Shown one piece after another: positions 1-12,276 of a stretch of 64,000 nucleotides of DNA (position 1 is its first letter; each line of letters begins with the position of its first letter). The notes beneath the pieces were generated by a model that made no database searches, was not told where the DNA came from, and was given only the letters and a program-made list of their open reading frames with translations. The stretch spans positions 3,410,001 through 3,474,000 of the forward strand of contig NZ_JAKUKA010000001.1 of the NCBI RefSeq assembly GCF_023156195.1, read 5' to 3'. A program made the position numbers and the translations under genes. Source of the DNA: Chitinophaga sedimenti (GTDB lineage Bacteria > Bacteroidota > Bacteroidia > Chitinophagales > Chitinophagaceae).

Positions 1-1
1 C

Positions 2-2807
2 TATTATTATAATGCTAAACTGAAGCTGGAAAATACCCTCAAGGGCATCCAGCAACAGCAGCAGGAAAATTATAATAAACTCCTTCCCTTTACCCGTACA
101 CCATCGAATCGCTGAACCTCAACGACGGCGAGCTGGACTCGGTGATCCAGAAAGGATCGCTGGCCGTACAACTGCACGACCCGCGCGGTAAATGGATCGA
201 TGACTGCTACCTGCTCATCGGCAAAGCGTATTATTATAAACGCGATTGGGAAAACGCTACCGCCACTTTCAAATTCATCAACACTGTTTTTGCTCCTAAA
301 AGAGAAAGGAGAAAGACCTGGAAACCGTGGTGGGCAAACAGCAGGACGACCGGATGACCATTGCCTCCCGCGAGAAAAGGAAAGGATTCTTCGGCCGCTT
401 CAAACACAAGCTGGCCCGCAACGACGCCTTCATGTGGCAGATCAAAACTTACCTCGAAGAAGAAAAATATGACGAGGCGCAAGCCCTGTTCAACGTACTG
501 GAAGCAGACCCTAACTTTCCGAAACGCCTGCAGCCATTGATGCACGAAATCAAGGCCTACGGTTTATACAAGCGTGAAATGTATGCCGAATCGGTGGACC
601 CGCTCAAATTGGCGATCGAGGGCAGTCATGATAAAACACAAAAGGCCCGCATGTCGTACATCCTGGGCCAGTTGTACCTGAACCAGCGCAAAGCCGATTC
701 CTCCATCGCTTATTTCCGCGACGTGATCCGCCTGAAACCGGACCCGATGATGGACTTTCATGCCCGCCTGGAAATTGCCCGTGCCAATATCGCGGCCAGC
801 GGCGGCACAGTGGAAGAAAGCATCGCCGCGTTACAGCGTATGTTGAGGAAAGAGAATTTTATTCCTTACCGGGATGTGATTTATTATACCATGGGCGCCA
901 TCGCTTCGGGCAGCAACCCGGAAGCTGCGGTCGACTTCTGGCAGAAAGGCCTGAAAGTGGAAAGCACCAACCTGATGCAGCGCACCCTTACTTATAAAGC
1001 CATTGCCGACCTGCAGTACAAACAGCGCAACTACACGGAAGCCAGGCGCTGGTACGACAGCACAGCCGCCATTATGGGCGAAAGCTTTGCCGATGCCGAA
1101 GAAGTAAACGCCCGTAAAGATGTATTGGGCGACATTGCCGCTAAAATTGCACTGATCCATAAAGAAGACAGCCTGCAGCAAATTGCCGCACTGCCAGAAG
1201 CCGAGCGCAATGCGCTGCTGGAAAGGAAGGTGAAAGAATTACAACTCGCCGCCGCACGTCAGAAACAGCAGGAAAAGAACGAGGAGTTGCGCAGTGCTTC
1301 CAATCAACCCTTCAACCCGAACCTGAACCGCTTTAATAACTCCGGACTTGTACCGGGCCAGGAAGGCTCCGGCGACTGGTATTTTTACAACCCGGCCTCC
1401 AAAGCCAGCGGTTATGCGGAATTCCGCCGCCGCTGGGGAAACCGTAAACCAACGGATAACTGGCGCCGGGCCCAAACCGGTGTAGTGCCCGATGTAGCGC
1501 AGGTACCCAACAGCCCGGATTCTACCGCCACCGAAGGCGAACGAGCCGCCGCGGCCATCGACCGCCTGCCGGCCGACAGTCTTACCGCCGACATCCTGCG
1601 TACCGCCCTGCCGCTCACGCCGGCCCTGGTGGCGCAATCCCGCGAGCGCCAGATGGACGCCTGGTACGACCTGGGCAAACTGTACCACGACCGCCTCGAC
1701 AACTACCCGGATGCGATTACCGCGTACGACACGCTGCTGATGCGCTATCCCAATCATCCGAAACGCGCGGAGATCGCGTATTCGTTGTATGTATGGAATA
1801 ATAGAATTAACCGCGCCGATAGAAGCACGCCTTACAAAAACATTGTACTCAACGAATTCCCGAATACCAATTTTGCGGCAATGATCCGCAGCGGTGGTGC
1901 CATCAACGACGCATCGGCCGAAACCCGCAAAGCTGTAGCCAAACTGTACGGCGAGGCTTATGAAGCCTTCCAGGCGGGACGCTATGAGGATGTAACCGCC
2001 AAAAAACACCTGGCGGATTCGGTATACGGATTCAACTACCTCCGGGGCAAATTTGACCTGCTGATGGCGATGACGACCATTAAAACCGGCACCGAAGAAC
2101 AAGGCAAAGCCGCTATACAGGACGTGATCAATAAATATCCTTCGGATGATGCACTGCTGTCGCAGGCCACGGCTATACAAGGCGTATTGAACCGCAAACA
2201 GGAGATCGTCGGGTACCTGAGCAACCTGCAAACCACGGTGAGCAGGGATTCCACCGGTAAAATAGACGAGAACATCAGTATCCGCTATCCCTGGCAGACC
2301 CCGCAGCCGAACCTGGTAGACAGCGCCGCCATCAAAAAGGCGAAAGCGGACTCCCTGGCCGCCGCCGCTAAATTAAATGTACCACCGCCCGCTCCGGCCA
2401 AACCCGTTACGCCGTATAAGCTGACGGACGAAAAATCGGCTACCAGTACCCCACATTTTGTAGTCATGACCTTTAAAAGAGTAGATAAAACGCTGCTCGA
2501 TGAAGCTTTGGCACAATTTGCGCGGTATAATGCCGAGAAACACGCGGCCGATAAAATTGAGGCCAGCAGCTTTGTACTGACGCCGACAGAATTAATGTTG
2601 ATTTTCAGGCTGTTCCCCGGAGAAGAGCCCGCATTTAAATACTACGATGAAGTCCGCAAAGATGCAGCAACCACAATTGTACCGCGTATCAGGCCAACAG
2701 AGTATTCCTTCTTTATCATTTCAAGGGAAAACTTCATCTTATTGAATAGTACGAAGGACCTCGAAGGGTACCTGAAATTCTTTAAGGAAAGCTACTATAC
2801 AGAATAA
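2..2807 (+). CDS. porW: T9SS-associated TPR lipoprotein, PorW/SprE-like (5' end outside window)
   Basis: The protein enters from the left edge and ends at the TAA at 2805-2807, about 930 visible residues. It is a long helical protein with TPR-like helix pairs in its N-terminal half and again after residue ~430 (the YDLGKLYHDRLDNYPDAI segment is a clear TPR). A central motif, DWYFYNPASKASGYAEF followed by RRWGNRK and DNWR, is what I associate with the PorW/SprE family, a periplasmic or outer-membrane lipoprotein needed for type IX secretion and gliding. A proline/alanine-rich linker precedes a C-terminal domain of about 110 residues. The frame is broken twice: near 92 (one T missing in a T run) and near 298-308 (one A missing in an A-rich run). 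The reading frame continues on both sides, so these look like sequence errors. The signal peptide and lipobox lie outside the window. The assignment is from motif memory, not a search. Confidence 0.75.
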
Positions 2808-2848
2808 GCTTTAACAGCGTTTTAGTAGTAATAAGTGATATTTTTCAA

Positions 2849-2856
2849 TAGTTTTG
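2849..2856 (+). promoter_or_regulatory. Candidate -7 element (TAnnTTTG) before the penicillin-binding protein gene
   Basis: TAGTTTTG matches the Bacteroidota -7 consensus TAnnTTTG and lies 31 bases before the ATG at 2887. I see no good TTTG at the -33 spacing, so this is a half-site prediction only. Confidence 0.35.
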
Positions 2857-2886
2857 CGGAACTGTTGCACTAAATTTTATTTTAAT

Positions 2887-5332
2887 ATGAGTAAATCCTT
2901 GAAACCGACGGTGGATAAGGTGAAGAAGAATGCAGTCCGGATTTTGTGGTATACCGTTTTTGGCGGTATCGGCCTGGTAGTGCTGCTGGTACTGCTGATC
3001 AACTTCCGGATTATCGGGAATATGCCCTCTATTGACGATCTCGAGAACCCGCGCGCGGCACTCGCCTCGGTAGTACTGGCCGACGATGGCTTTGTACTGG
3101 GTAAGTATTACGAAGTAGACCGCTCCAACAGCGAGTATAAAGATATTTCTCCCAATGTGATCAAAGCCTTGATCGCTACGGAGGAAACCCGTTTTTACGA
3201 GAACTCCGGCATTGATGCGAAAGCTACTTTCGCGATCCCCTTCTATTTATTGATGGGCGAAAAACGTGGTTCCAGTACTATTACACAGCAGCTGGCCCTG
3301 AACCTCCGCAACGACCGCCTGAATACCGACCGTGCGCGAAACATTTTCGCCCGTGGTTTTGAGAAACTGGAAGAATGGATCGTAGCCGTAAAACTGGAAA
3401 GGAATTTTACCAAAGAAGAAATCCTGACCCTCTACCTGAACACGGTAGGCTTCGGCGATAATGTATATGGCATCGAAAACGGCGCCCGCACATTCTTTTC
3501 CAAAAGTGCCGCTACGCTTACGGTAGAAGAAGCCGCCGTACTGGTGGGCATGCTGAAAGGCAATACCCTTTATAACCCGAAGCGTAACCCGCGGAACGCG
3601 CTCCAGCGCCGTAACACGGTGATCGACAACATGCTGAAGGAAAACAAGATCACCGCCGCCGAAGCTGCTACCGCCAAAAGCAAACCGATCGTACTCCGCT
3701 ACAATAAAATAGATCACAATAAAGGTTATGCGCCTTACTTCCGTGAAGTACTGCGCGATGAGCTGAAAACCTGGTGTAAAAATCATACAAAGGCCGACGG
3801 CAGCAATTATAACCTGTATCGCGATGGCCTGCGCATCTACACCACCATCAATCCCCGTATGCAGCTGTATGCGGAAGAAGCGGTGGCCCATCACCTGAAA
3901 GATCTGCAGAAGATATTTTACCAGCAGTCCAACATCAAATCCGGCAGCGTCTGGAAAAAATGGGATAAGGAATTACAGAAACTGGTGAAACAAACCGACC
4001 GCTATCGCAACATGAAGGCAGAAGATGCTTCTGACGAAGACATCGCAAAAGCTTTCAACACCAAAACGGATATGAAGATCTTTTCCTGGAAAGATATCCG
4101 TAACTCCGAAGCCAACGAAATGGATACGGTAATGACGCCACTCGACTCGCTGAAATACATGCGTGCCGTGCTGCAGGCCGGCTTCATGGCCATGGACCCG
4201 GAAAGTGGCGAGGTAAAAGCCTGGGTCGGCGGACCGAACTTCTTTTATTTTAAAAATGATCACGTTAAAAATATGCAACGCCAGGTGGGTTCTACTTTTA
4301 AACCCTTCCTTTACACCTTCGCGATCATGAACGGGATGTCGCCCAACACGATGTTGCCAAACGAACCGATCGCAATCGGCAACTGGCGTCCGAAAAACTC
4401 CGAAGGCAGCACTGGTGGCAGCATTACCATGGCCGGCGCACTGGCCAAATCGTTGAACCTCGTATCAGCGTACCTGATCCGCGAACTGACCGCAAAAGCC
4501 TTTGCAGACTTTGCACAAAACAAGATAGGCTTCAAAAGTAAAATTCCCGAAGTGCCTTCCATCGCACTCGGTTCTGCGGATATTTCTTTATTTGAAATGT
4601 TGCAGGCATACACCATGTTCCCAGGCCGCGGTTTTAATACCAGGCCGATTTACATGACCCGCATCGAAGACCGTAACGGCAACATCCTCGGAAACTTTTG
4701 CCAGCGAAAAACGCGAGGTGATCAGCGAAACAGAAGCCTATACCATGGTGAAAATGATGCAGGGTGTGGTAGATTATGGTACAGCAGCACGTGTGCGCAA
4801 CCGCTTTGGCATTAAAGGCGAGGTAGCGGGTAAAACCGGCACCACCAACGATAACACCGATGGCTGGTTCATTGGCTACACGCCACAGCTGCTCGCTGGC
4901 GCATGGGTAGGTTGCGAAAACAACTTTATTCATTTCTCCTCGACCGCAAACGGCCAGGGCGCCAATACCGGTCTGCCCATATGGGCTTACTTCTTCCAGA
5001 AAGTGTATGAAGATAAAACCCTCGGTATCGATCCGAATTCTACCTTCCCCATTCCGCCGAATATGCGCAGTGACCTGTACCTGAATTACGAATCGAACGT
5101 TGAATCGGGCGCAGAAGCAGAAGATGTGGGCAATGGCGGCGCTACCGATTACGGCTACCCGGCAGAAGATAATCCGTACGACGATCAGCCGGCGCCGGCT
5201 ACCAAACCCGCCGAGAAACCGGTGCAGCCTGCTAATCCGGCCCCGAAACCGGCACAACCGCAGCAACAACCGGCTACAACGCCACAAACACCCAAGGCGA
5301 CTTATCCGCCTAAACCGGGAAAAGGAAATTAA
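2887..5332 (+). CDS. mrcA: Class A penicillin-binding protein (PBP1A-type transglycosylase/transpeptidase)
   Basis: Bifunctional peptidoglycan synthase anchored in the inner membrane. The N-terminus is a basic cytoplasmic tail plus one membrane segment (about residues 19-40). The GT51 transglycosylase domain follows, with the catalytic EETRFYE motif near residue 99 and GSSTITQQL. The transpeptidase domain has the active serine in GSTFKP (near residue 468), the SLN motif (near 522) and KTGTT (near 648). The C-terminal tail is proline/alanine/glutamine-rich and low complexity. I chose the ATG at 2887 rather than a TTG at 2854, because the latter overlaps the -7 promoter element. One extra G near 4693 (CTCGGAAAC) breaks the frame; the protein resumes as an ordinary PBP (ETFASEKREV...). 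Convergent with the M28 peptidase gene, sharing a terminator. Confidence 0.93.
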
Positions 5333-5346
5333 TTATCTGCATAAAG

Positions 5347-5381
5347 AAAAAGCCCGCTACAGCAACGTAGTGGGCTTTTTT
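5347..5381. terminator. Bidirectional intrinsic terminator between mrcA and the M28 peptidase gene
   Basis: Stem AAAAAGCCCGCTAC / GTAGTGGGCTTTTTT with a 6-base loop, one mismatch, and T runs on both strands. It lies just after the mrcA stop and overlaps the end of the converging peptidase gene. Confidence 0.85.
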
Positions 5382-6315
5382 ATTTTGATTCGCCAACATA
5401 CGTCAGCTTCTTATATCTCATCGCATTGTCGAGCAACTGCAATCCCAACCGGATAATCGCCGCTTCCTCATTGGCTTTCAGCTTCTCTACATCGTCGGTG
5501 GGTTTGTGATAATCATCGTGCCCGCCCGTGTGAAAGAACATCACTGGTACACCAGCCACGAAGAAACTACCGTGGTCGGAGCCACCCTTCCCGGCCGCAT
5601 CCGTAAAGAATTTAATTCCCTCTTCTTTTACATCTTTGAAGATAGCAGGCCATTCCTGCGCACTGCCATATCCGCCAATGCCTATGCCGCGTTCTTCGTT
5701 GTAACGACCGATCATATCCATGTTCAGCATAAAATGTACTTTATCCAACGCCATCGTGGGATGCGCTACATAATACTTTGAACCTTGCAGTCCCAGCTCT
5801 TCGCCGCCAAAGGAAATGAACAGGAAGTTGAAGGGTTCTTTTACGCCGTTTTTCACGTAGTAGCGGGCGAATTCAGGAGGCCGGCTACACCGGAAGCATT
5901 ATCGTCCGCCCCATTGTGGATCTGCCCAACCGGGTACTTACCATCGAATAAACCCGCGGTGCCCAGGTGATCGTAGTGCGCGCCAATGATAATCGTATAG
6001 GCAGCACCGTTATCAAGGTAGCCCAGCACGTTGCGGCTCGGAATATCTTTATGGCTGTTCTTATCAAATGTAAAATCCTCGGAAGTAACTACCGGCATTG
6101 CCCGGCTGTAAACCCAGGGCTTTAAACTGTTTGGCTACCCAGGCCGATGCCTTGCGGCTGCCTTTTTCCGCCGTGCCCCTGCCCTTCAGCTTCTCCGAAG
6201 CCAGGTAGGTTACATGCGATTTGATCCGCTGGGCGGAAGGCTGGTAGTCCTGCCCGAAAGCGGCGCCGGTGTACATGGCCGCCAGCAGCAGGGCAAATCC
6301 TGTCTTTCTTAACAT
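5380..6315 (-). CDS. Secreted M28-family zinc peptidase
   Basis: Predicted exported metallo-aminopeptidase of about 310 residues. It begins with a signal peptide (MLRKTGFALLLAAMYTGAAFG). The M28 metal ligands are visible in order: H in GAHYDHLG, D in NGADDNASG, the E-E pair in FGGEELGLQGS, D in LNMDMIGR and H in FFHTGGHDDYH. The start is the ATG at 6313-6315. Two indels break the frame: one extra T near 6070 (GGATTTTACA) and one G missing near 5875 (CTCCTGAATTC). With both corrected, the protein reads through without a gap. It lies downstream of yidC on the same strand, separated by that gene's terminator, so it probably has its own promoter. Substrate unknown. Confidence 0.85.
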
Positions 6316-6337
6316 AATCACTGTTTTTCTGATCCTG

Positions 6338-6374
6338 TAAAAATAAAGAAGGCTCCCGTTAAAGGAGCCTTCTT
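6338..6374 (-). terminator. Intrinsic terminator of yidC
   Basis: Stem AAGAAGGCTCC (6346-6356) / GGAGCCTTCTT (6364-6374), 11 bp perfect, 7-base loop, followed on the minus strand by TTATTTTT. It shows that the yidC transcript, and so its stop codon, ends before the peptidase gene. Confidence 0.9.
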
Positions 6375-6391
6375 CAAAATAAATGTGGTAA

Positions 6392-8244
6392 TTATTTTTG
6401 CGTTGCTGTTGCTGTTGCGCTTTTTGCATTTCAGCCAGCTTTTCCGCCCATTTGCTTTGTGTTTTCGGCTTCTTCTTGTTCTCCTCGATCTGTGCGTGGA
6501 TTTTCGCGTGGTTGATCACGAATTTCTGCAACGAGAACTGCAGCAGGATGCTGATCACGTTGGAGAGGAAGTAGTAGAAGGTAAGCGCCGCGGCCAGTTT
6601 GTTAAAGATACCGAGCAGCATGATAGGGAACACGTACGGCATGTATTTCATTACCGGGTTGCTCTGATCCGTCATACCCCTGTTGTAGAACGCCAGGATC
6701 AAACTCGTGATCGTCATCAGCAGGGTGAACAGGCTCACGTGATCGCCATACAAAGGAATCTGGAAACCAATGTTCAGGATCGAATCGTAAGTGGAAAGGT
6801 CTTTTGCCCACAGGAAACTTTCCTGGCGCAGTTCGATGGAGGACGGGAAGAAGCTGTACATCGCCACCAGGATCGGCAGCTGCAATAGGGCCGGCAAACA
6901 TCCGCCAAGCGGACTAACACCCGCACTGCGGAATAGGTTCATTTGCTCCATACCAAACTTCTGCTGGTCATCCGCGTATTTGGCGCGGAGCTCGTCCAGT
7001 TCAGGTTTCAGCACTTTCATTTTAGCCTGCGATACATAACTCTGATAAGTGAAAGGCAGGATAAGCAGGCGGATAAACAACGTGAGCAGGATAATGATCA
7101 GGCCATAATTGCCGATAGAGCCGCTCAGGAAGTTAAACACCGGGATGATCACCCATTTGTTCACATACTTTACGAACGCGAAAATGCCGGAGCCCAGGGG
7201 AATAATGCTCTCCAGGCCGTTGTCGAACGATTTCAGCGTTTTATAGTGGTTAGGACCGTAGTAGATATCGATCGGGAAAGAGTACTCGGCAGCATGGTCG
7301 TAAGGCAGCGACAAAGTGCTCATCTGCTCGCCCACTACATTCGCGCTCTGCGGCACCGAGGTGGTGATATCCGCTGCTGCGAACTCTTTCTTCGGCATCA
7401 GGGTGATGTTGAAGAACTGCTGTTTAAAGCTGATCCACTGAAGTTTATCCAGTTTCTCGTGGCTTTTGTTCTGCAGGGTAAAGTAATCATGAGATTTATC
7501 GGTGGTGCGGTAGTGCACCTGGTTGTTCATCCGCTCAGACTGCATATCGTGCTCCTGTTTGGTCATGCGGCTGTTCCATTGCAGGGGAATCGTGTTACCC
7601 GCAATCAGTTGCTGCATGCCCACGGCGCGAATGTTGAAATTCACCACGTAGCTGTCTTTCGGCAATGTATAGATATACTCGAGATATTGCGCGGGGTTGG
7701 TGGTATTGAGGCGGTAAGTAACTACCTGGCTGCCATTTGCATCGGTGCTGATCTGGCTGCCTGCAAAATACAGGTCGCCCGTATTCACCGGTTTGCCATT
7801 TAATGGCAGGGTGAGTGACAGGCGGTTGTAACTGCCAGACTGCAAATCCAACGGCTGGCCGTCAGAGGACAGGAATTGTTTGGTCGCTTTAACGCCTTCG
7901 CCCTTAAAAGACTTTACCCTTACCAGTTTCGGCTGACCGCCTTTGTTGGTCAGTTCGATTCTTACCAGTTCGTTTTCCAGCACCTGTACCTGTTCGGTAC
8001 CTACAGCTGCATTGGCCAGTACGCCAAAATCGGCTGCCAGCGCGGCAGAATCAGCGGCAACAACGTGCCCGGCAGAGTCAACTACGGTTTGGGCTTTTAC
8101 TTCTTTCGGTCTGTTCAGCGCTTCTATAGAATCCTTGCGGTGTTTTTCTTTTTGCGCTGCAACCTGGGTCTTATTGTTGTAAACAATGTACCCTACCAGC
8201 AGTGCGCCCAAAAGCAAAAACCCGATGATCGAATTTCTGTCCAT
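6392..8244 (-). CDS. yidC: Membrane protein insertase YidC
   Basis: Inner-membrane insertase acting alone or with SecYEG. It starts MDRNSIIGFLLLGALLVGY, the typical Bacteroidota N-terminal membrane anchor; the upstream ATG at 8253 is less likely. A large periplasmic beta domain (about residues 60-350) is followed by the conserved insertase core, with membrane segments around PVFNFLSGSIGNYGLIIILL, the GGCLPALLQLPILVAMY segment, and two further helices. The tail is rich in K and Q. The raw reading frame runs on into the peptidase gene because one A is missing at 6395-6399. Adding it gives a stop at 6392-6394, directly before the terminator hairpin. About 617 residues, normal for the phylum. Confidence 0.95.
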
Positions 8245-8268
8245 GAAATGCAATTAAAATTTAGGCAG

Positions 8269-8276
8269 CAAAGGTA
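8269..8276 (-). promoter_or_regulatory. Candidate -7 element for yidC
   Basis: The minus strand reads TACCTTTG, matching TAnnTTTG, 25 bases upstream of the yidC ATG. The -33 element is not clear. Confidence 0.45.
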
Positions 8277-8385
8277 ACGAATAAGGCAGGAAAAGGCGAA
8301 CGACGGGGTAGAAAAAAGGGGGATTTAAGCGGATTTAACGTTTCGGCCGGGAATTCTTCCTATCTATTTAAAAATCAATCAAATA

Positions 8386-8420
8386 AAAAGGGAGAAAAGA
8401 TATGATCCTTTCTCCCTTTT
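8386..8420. terminator. Terminator of pyrG
   Basis: Perfect 12-bp stem AAAAGGGAGAAA (8386-8397) / TTTCTCCCTTTT (8409-8420). On the minus strand it is followed by CTTTTTATTT. It separates pyrG from yidC. Confidence 0.88.
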
Positions 8421-8452
8421 ATTATTTTGACGGTGTGATTAACCGTGATGTA

Positions 8453-10122
<1,670 letters not shown>

Positions 10123-10183
10123 CTAAAGAGGAAGCTGGACTGAATTGGTGTTTTGTCAAGTACATTTACTTCCGCAGGTCATG

Positions 10184-10214
10184 CAAAGTTACAATAATTT
10201 GCTGTTCAGCCAAG
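10184..10214 (-). promoter_or_regulatory. Promoter of pyrG
   Basis: On the minus strand the -7 element TAACTTTG (10184-10191) is preceded, 19 bases upstream, by CTTG, a 3/4 match to TTTG. The predicted transcript would have a 5' leader of about 85 bases. Confidence 0.5.
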
Positions 10215-10382
10215 CGGGGTTTTCATAAAGGTGTTGAAACGCATTTCCCGATCGGCTACCATGGCCGCTTTCCGGTCACTCATTTGTTAATAACTTATAT
10301 AAAGCGATTTTACTGGGCACCCGGCGCAGCGGGAATTTCCATTTCCTTAACGTAATTTCGCCCCCGAAATATATACCAAACA

Positions 10383-10904
10383 ATGACGCTTTCGCCGAAA
10401 ACCGCACAGCAATCACTTATTCAAATGACGGAACTCGTGCTTCCGAACGATACCAACACTTTTGGCAACCTCATGGGCGGGCGTTTAATGTACTGGATGG
10501 ACATTGCCGCGGCCCTCTCCTGCATGAAACACTGCGCAGCCCCGGTAGTGACTGCTTCTGTAGATAATATTTCTTTCGAAAATCCCATTAAGCTGGGCAA
10601 CGTGGTACATATAGAGGCGAAAGTGAGCCGCGCCTTCAATACTTCCATGGAAGTGCATATGAAAGTATGGGGCGAAGATCCTGTGCAGCAATACCGTTAT
10701 AAATCCAACGAAGCGTTTATGACCTTCGTGGCGCTGGACCCGAACGGCAACTCCCGCCCGGTACCGCCTATCCAGGCTCAAACAGAGGATGAGATAAAAT
10801 TATTCGATGGTGCGCTCCGCCGCAGGCAGTTACGCCTGATCCTGGGTGGTAAAATGAAACCGGCAGATGCGGCCGAACTGCGCGCCCTGTTCACGGAACC
10901 ATAA
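10383..10904 (+). CDS. Acyl-CoA thioesterase, YciA/BFIT-type hotdog protein
   Basis: 173 residues with a single hotdog domain: LPNDTNTFGNLMGGRLMYWMD (the HDxNxxGxxxGG-like motif, with N-D-T-N in place of the usual pattern), then SVDNISFENPIKLGNVVHIEAKV and a C-terminal tail with no further domain. This family hydrolyses acyl-CoA esters; the substrate length cannot be told from sequence. The start ATG at 10383 fits the N-terminal MTLSPKTAQQS. A weak -7-like TAATTTCG lies at 10352-10359. Convergent with the HD-domain gene. Confidence 0.85.
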   Translation: MTLSPKTAQQSLIQMTELVLPNDTNTFGNLMGGRLMYWMDIAAALSCMKHCAAPVVTASVDNISFENPIKLGNVVHIEAKVSRAFNTSMEVHMKVWGEDPVQQYRYKSNEAFMTFVALDPNGNSRPVPPIQAQTEDEIKLFDGALRRRQLRLILGGKMKPADAAELRALFTEP

Positions 10905-10973
10905 TTAAAGGACCAACCGCGGAAGTGTGCGCAACGGCGGCTGAAACGCGGTTCCAAAGCTGATTTCCCCATC

Positions 10974-11612
10974 TTATTCCTGCCCATCCCACTCCTGGTA
11001 AAACCGGTCGAGGAACTGTTGCATAAACTGATGCCGCTCCTCCGCCATGGCTTTGCCGGTTGGCGTATTCATACGGTCCTTTAACAGGAGCAGTTTTTCG
11101 TAAAAGTGATTGATCGTTGGCGCGGTGCTACTCTTATACTGCGCTTTCGTCATGTTCAGATCGGGCGCTATGGCCGGATCATACAAAGCACGGTTCTTAA
11201 AACCGCCATAGTTAAAGGCCCTCGCGATACCAATCGCGCCAATCGCGTCCAGGCGGTCGGCATCCTGCACCGCGCTCAGCTCCGGCGAGCTGAAAGTGGC
11301 CGCTTCTTTCCCTCCTTTAAAAGAGATGTGGCGGATGATGTTTTCCACGTGGTCCACCACGGCAGGCTCTACCGACAGTTGCAACAAAAACGCGCGGGCC
11401 TTTGCCGGTCCCACTTCGTCGTCGCCGCCATGAAACTTGGAATCGGCAATATCATGCAGCAGCGCGCCCAGCTCAACCACAAAAATGTCCGCCCCTTCTT
11501 TTTCAGCGATCTGTTTCGCCGCCTTCCATACCCGGTAGTGCCACCAGTCATGCCCGCCTTCCGCGCCGGCCAGTTCCTGTTTAACGTATGCGATGGTTTG
11601 TTCGATGATCAT
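10974..11612 (-). CDS. HD-domain phosphohydrolase (YedJ-like)
   Basis: About 212 residues, predicted metal-dependent phosphohydrolase of the HD superfamily. Metal-binding positions are visible: H in GGHDWWHYRVWK, the HD pair in ALLHDIADSKFHGG, and the distal D in VQDADRLDAIGAIGIAR. I chose the ATG at 11612 (MIIEQTIAY), since an upstream start at 11666 would run through the terminator of the upstream operon. The substrate is unknown. The family includes several uncharacterised proteins near nucleotide or cofactor genes. No frameshift. Confidence 0.85.
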   Translation of the reverse strand: MIIEQTIAYVKQELAGAEGGHDWWHYRVWKAAKQIAEKEGADIFVVELGALLHDIADSKFHGGDDEVGPAKARAFLLQLSVEPAVVDHVENIIRHISFKGGKEAATFSSPELSAVQDADRLDAIGAIGIARAFNYGGFKNRALYDPAIAPDLNMTKAQYKSSTAPTINHFYEKLLLLKDRMNTPTGKAMAEERHQFMQQFLDRFYQEWDGQE

Positions 11613-11629
11613 AGCCGGCAAAATAATAC

Positions 11630-11659
11630 AAAAAAGCCGCCCCGGATAACCGGGACGGC
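11630..11659 (-). terminator. Terminator of the sulfite reductase-siroheme operon
   Basis: Stem GCCGTCCCGG / CCGGGGCGGC (11636-11645 with 11650-11659; one G-T pair and four-base loop), followed on the minus strand by TTTTTTGT. It lies 27 bases after the siroheme synthase stop and ends the operon that starts at ~15425. Confidence 0.85.
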
Positions 11660-11685
11660 CTATCATAAACCTTTAAGCGAAAATA

Positions 11686-12276
11686 TTATTGTTCCGAAGG
11701 CTTTTCTTTAACCAACACCGAAGTGATGCGGTTCAACTCCTTCACCTTTTCGTTGAAGTCGCCTTTGAGCCGGTCACGCAGCAGATGCAGCTTTTGCAAC
11801 ACCTCTTCCAGCGCGTCGGGCAATGCCTCTGGAATACTTCTTTTAATCTTTTAGCGACGGTGGGCGATTTGCCATTGGTACTGATCGCAATTTTCAGGTT
11901 GCCCTTGCGGACAATGGAACCGAGGTAAAAATCGCAAAGTTCCGGCGTATCGGCCACGTTGATCAGTATGCGGGCGGCTTTCGCCTTTTCCCAGATGCAG
12001 TGATTCAGTTCGCGGTCATTCGTAGCGGCAATCACGAGGTCTTTGCCAAACACATCGCCGCAGGAAAAGGCTTTTTGCACCAGCTCCACATCCGGGTAAT
12101 GCTTCACGAGCTCCTCGAGTTCGTTGCTGAACCAGGTGGCCACCACCGTAATGCGGGCGCGCGGACTGTTCGTCAGCATCGCAAACACTTTTTCGTGGCC
12201 AATATTCCCCCTCCCACTACTAACACCTGTAGCTGGTCTAACTAAAAAACACCGGGAATAACTGATTCTCTTCCAT
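11686..12276 (-). CDS. Precorrin-2 dehydrogenase / sirohydrochlorin ferrochelatase (Met8/CysG-N type)
   Basis: Catalyses the last two steps to siroheme, the cofactor of the sulfite reductase encoded upstream. The corrected protein (~197 residues) starts MEENQLFPVFF, has a Rossmann nucleotide-binding loop VVGGGNIG, the DVFGKDLVIAATND segment and VADTPELCDFYLGSIVRKGNLKIAISTNGKSP, all typical of the CysG N-terminal domain. Three indels break it: one A missing near 12241, one G missing in the G run at ~12213 (inside the nucleotide-binding loop), and one A missing near 11845. The ATG overlaps the cobA stop (TAATG), so translation is probably coupled. Confidence 0.88.

Noticed and set aside
1239..2231. 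Long antisense ORF (330 codons) in the PorW-like gene, and similar ones at 17444-18271 and 13051-13764
   Set aside because: Amino-acid sequences have no domain-like pattern and lie opposite strongly conserved genes; such shadows are expected at this base composition.
6064..8253. A single 729-codon open frame that would fuse YidC to an M28 peptidase
   Set aside because: One A is missing at the yidC end (6395-6399). Restoring it gives the stop just before a perfect terminator hairpin at 6346-6374, and the peptidase has its own signal peptide.
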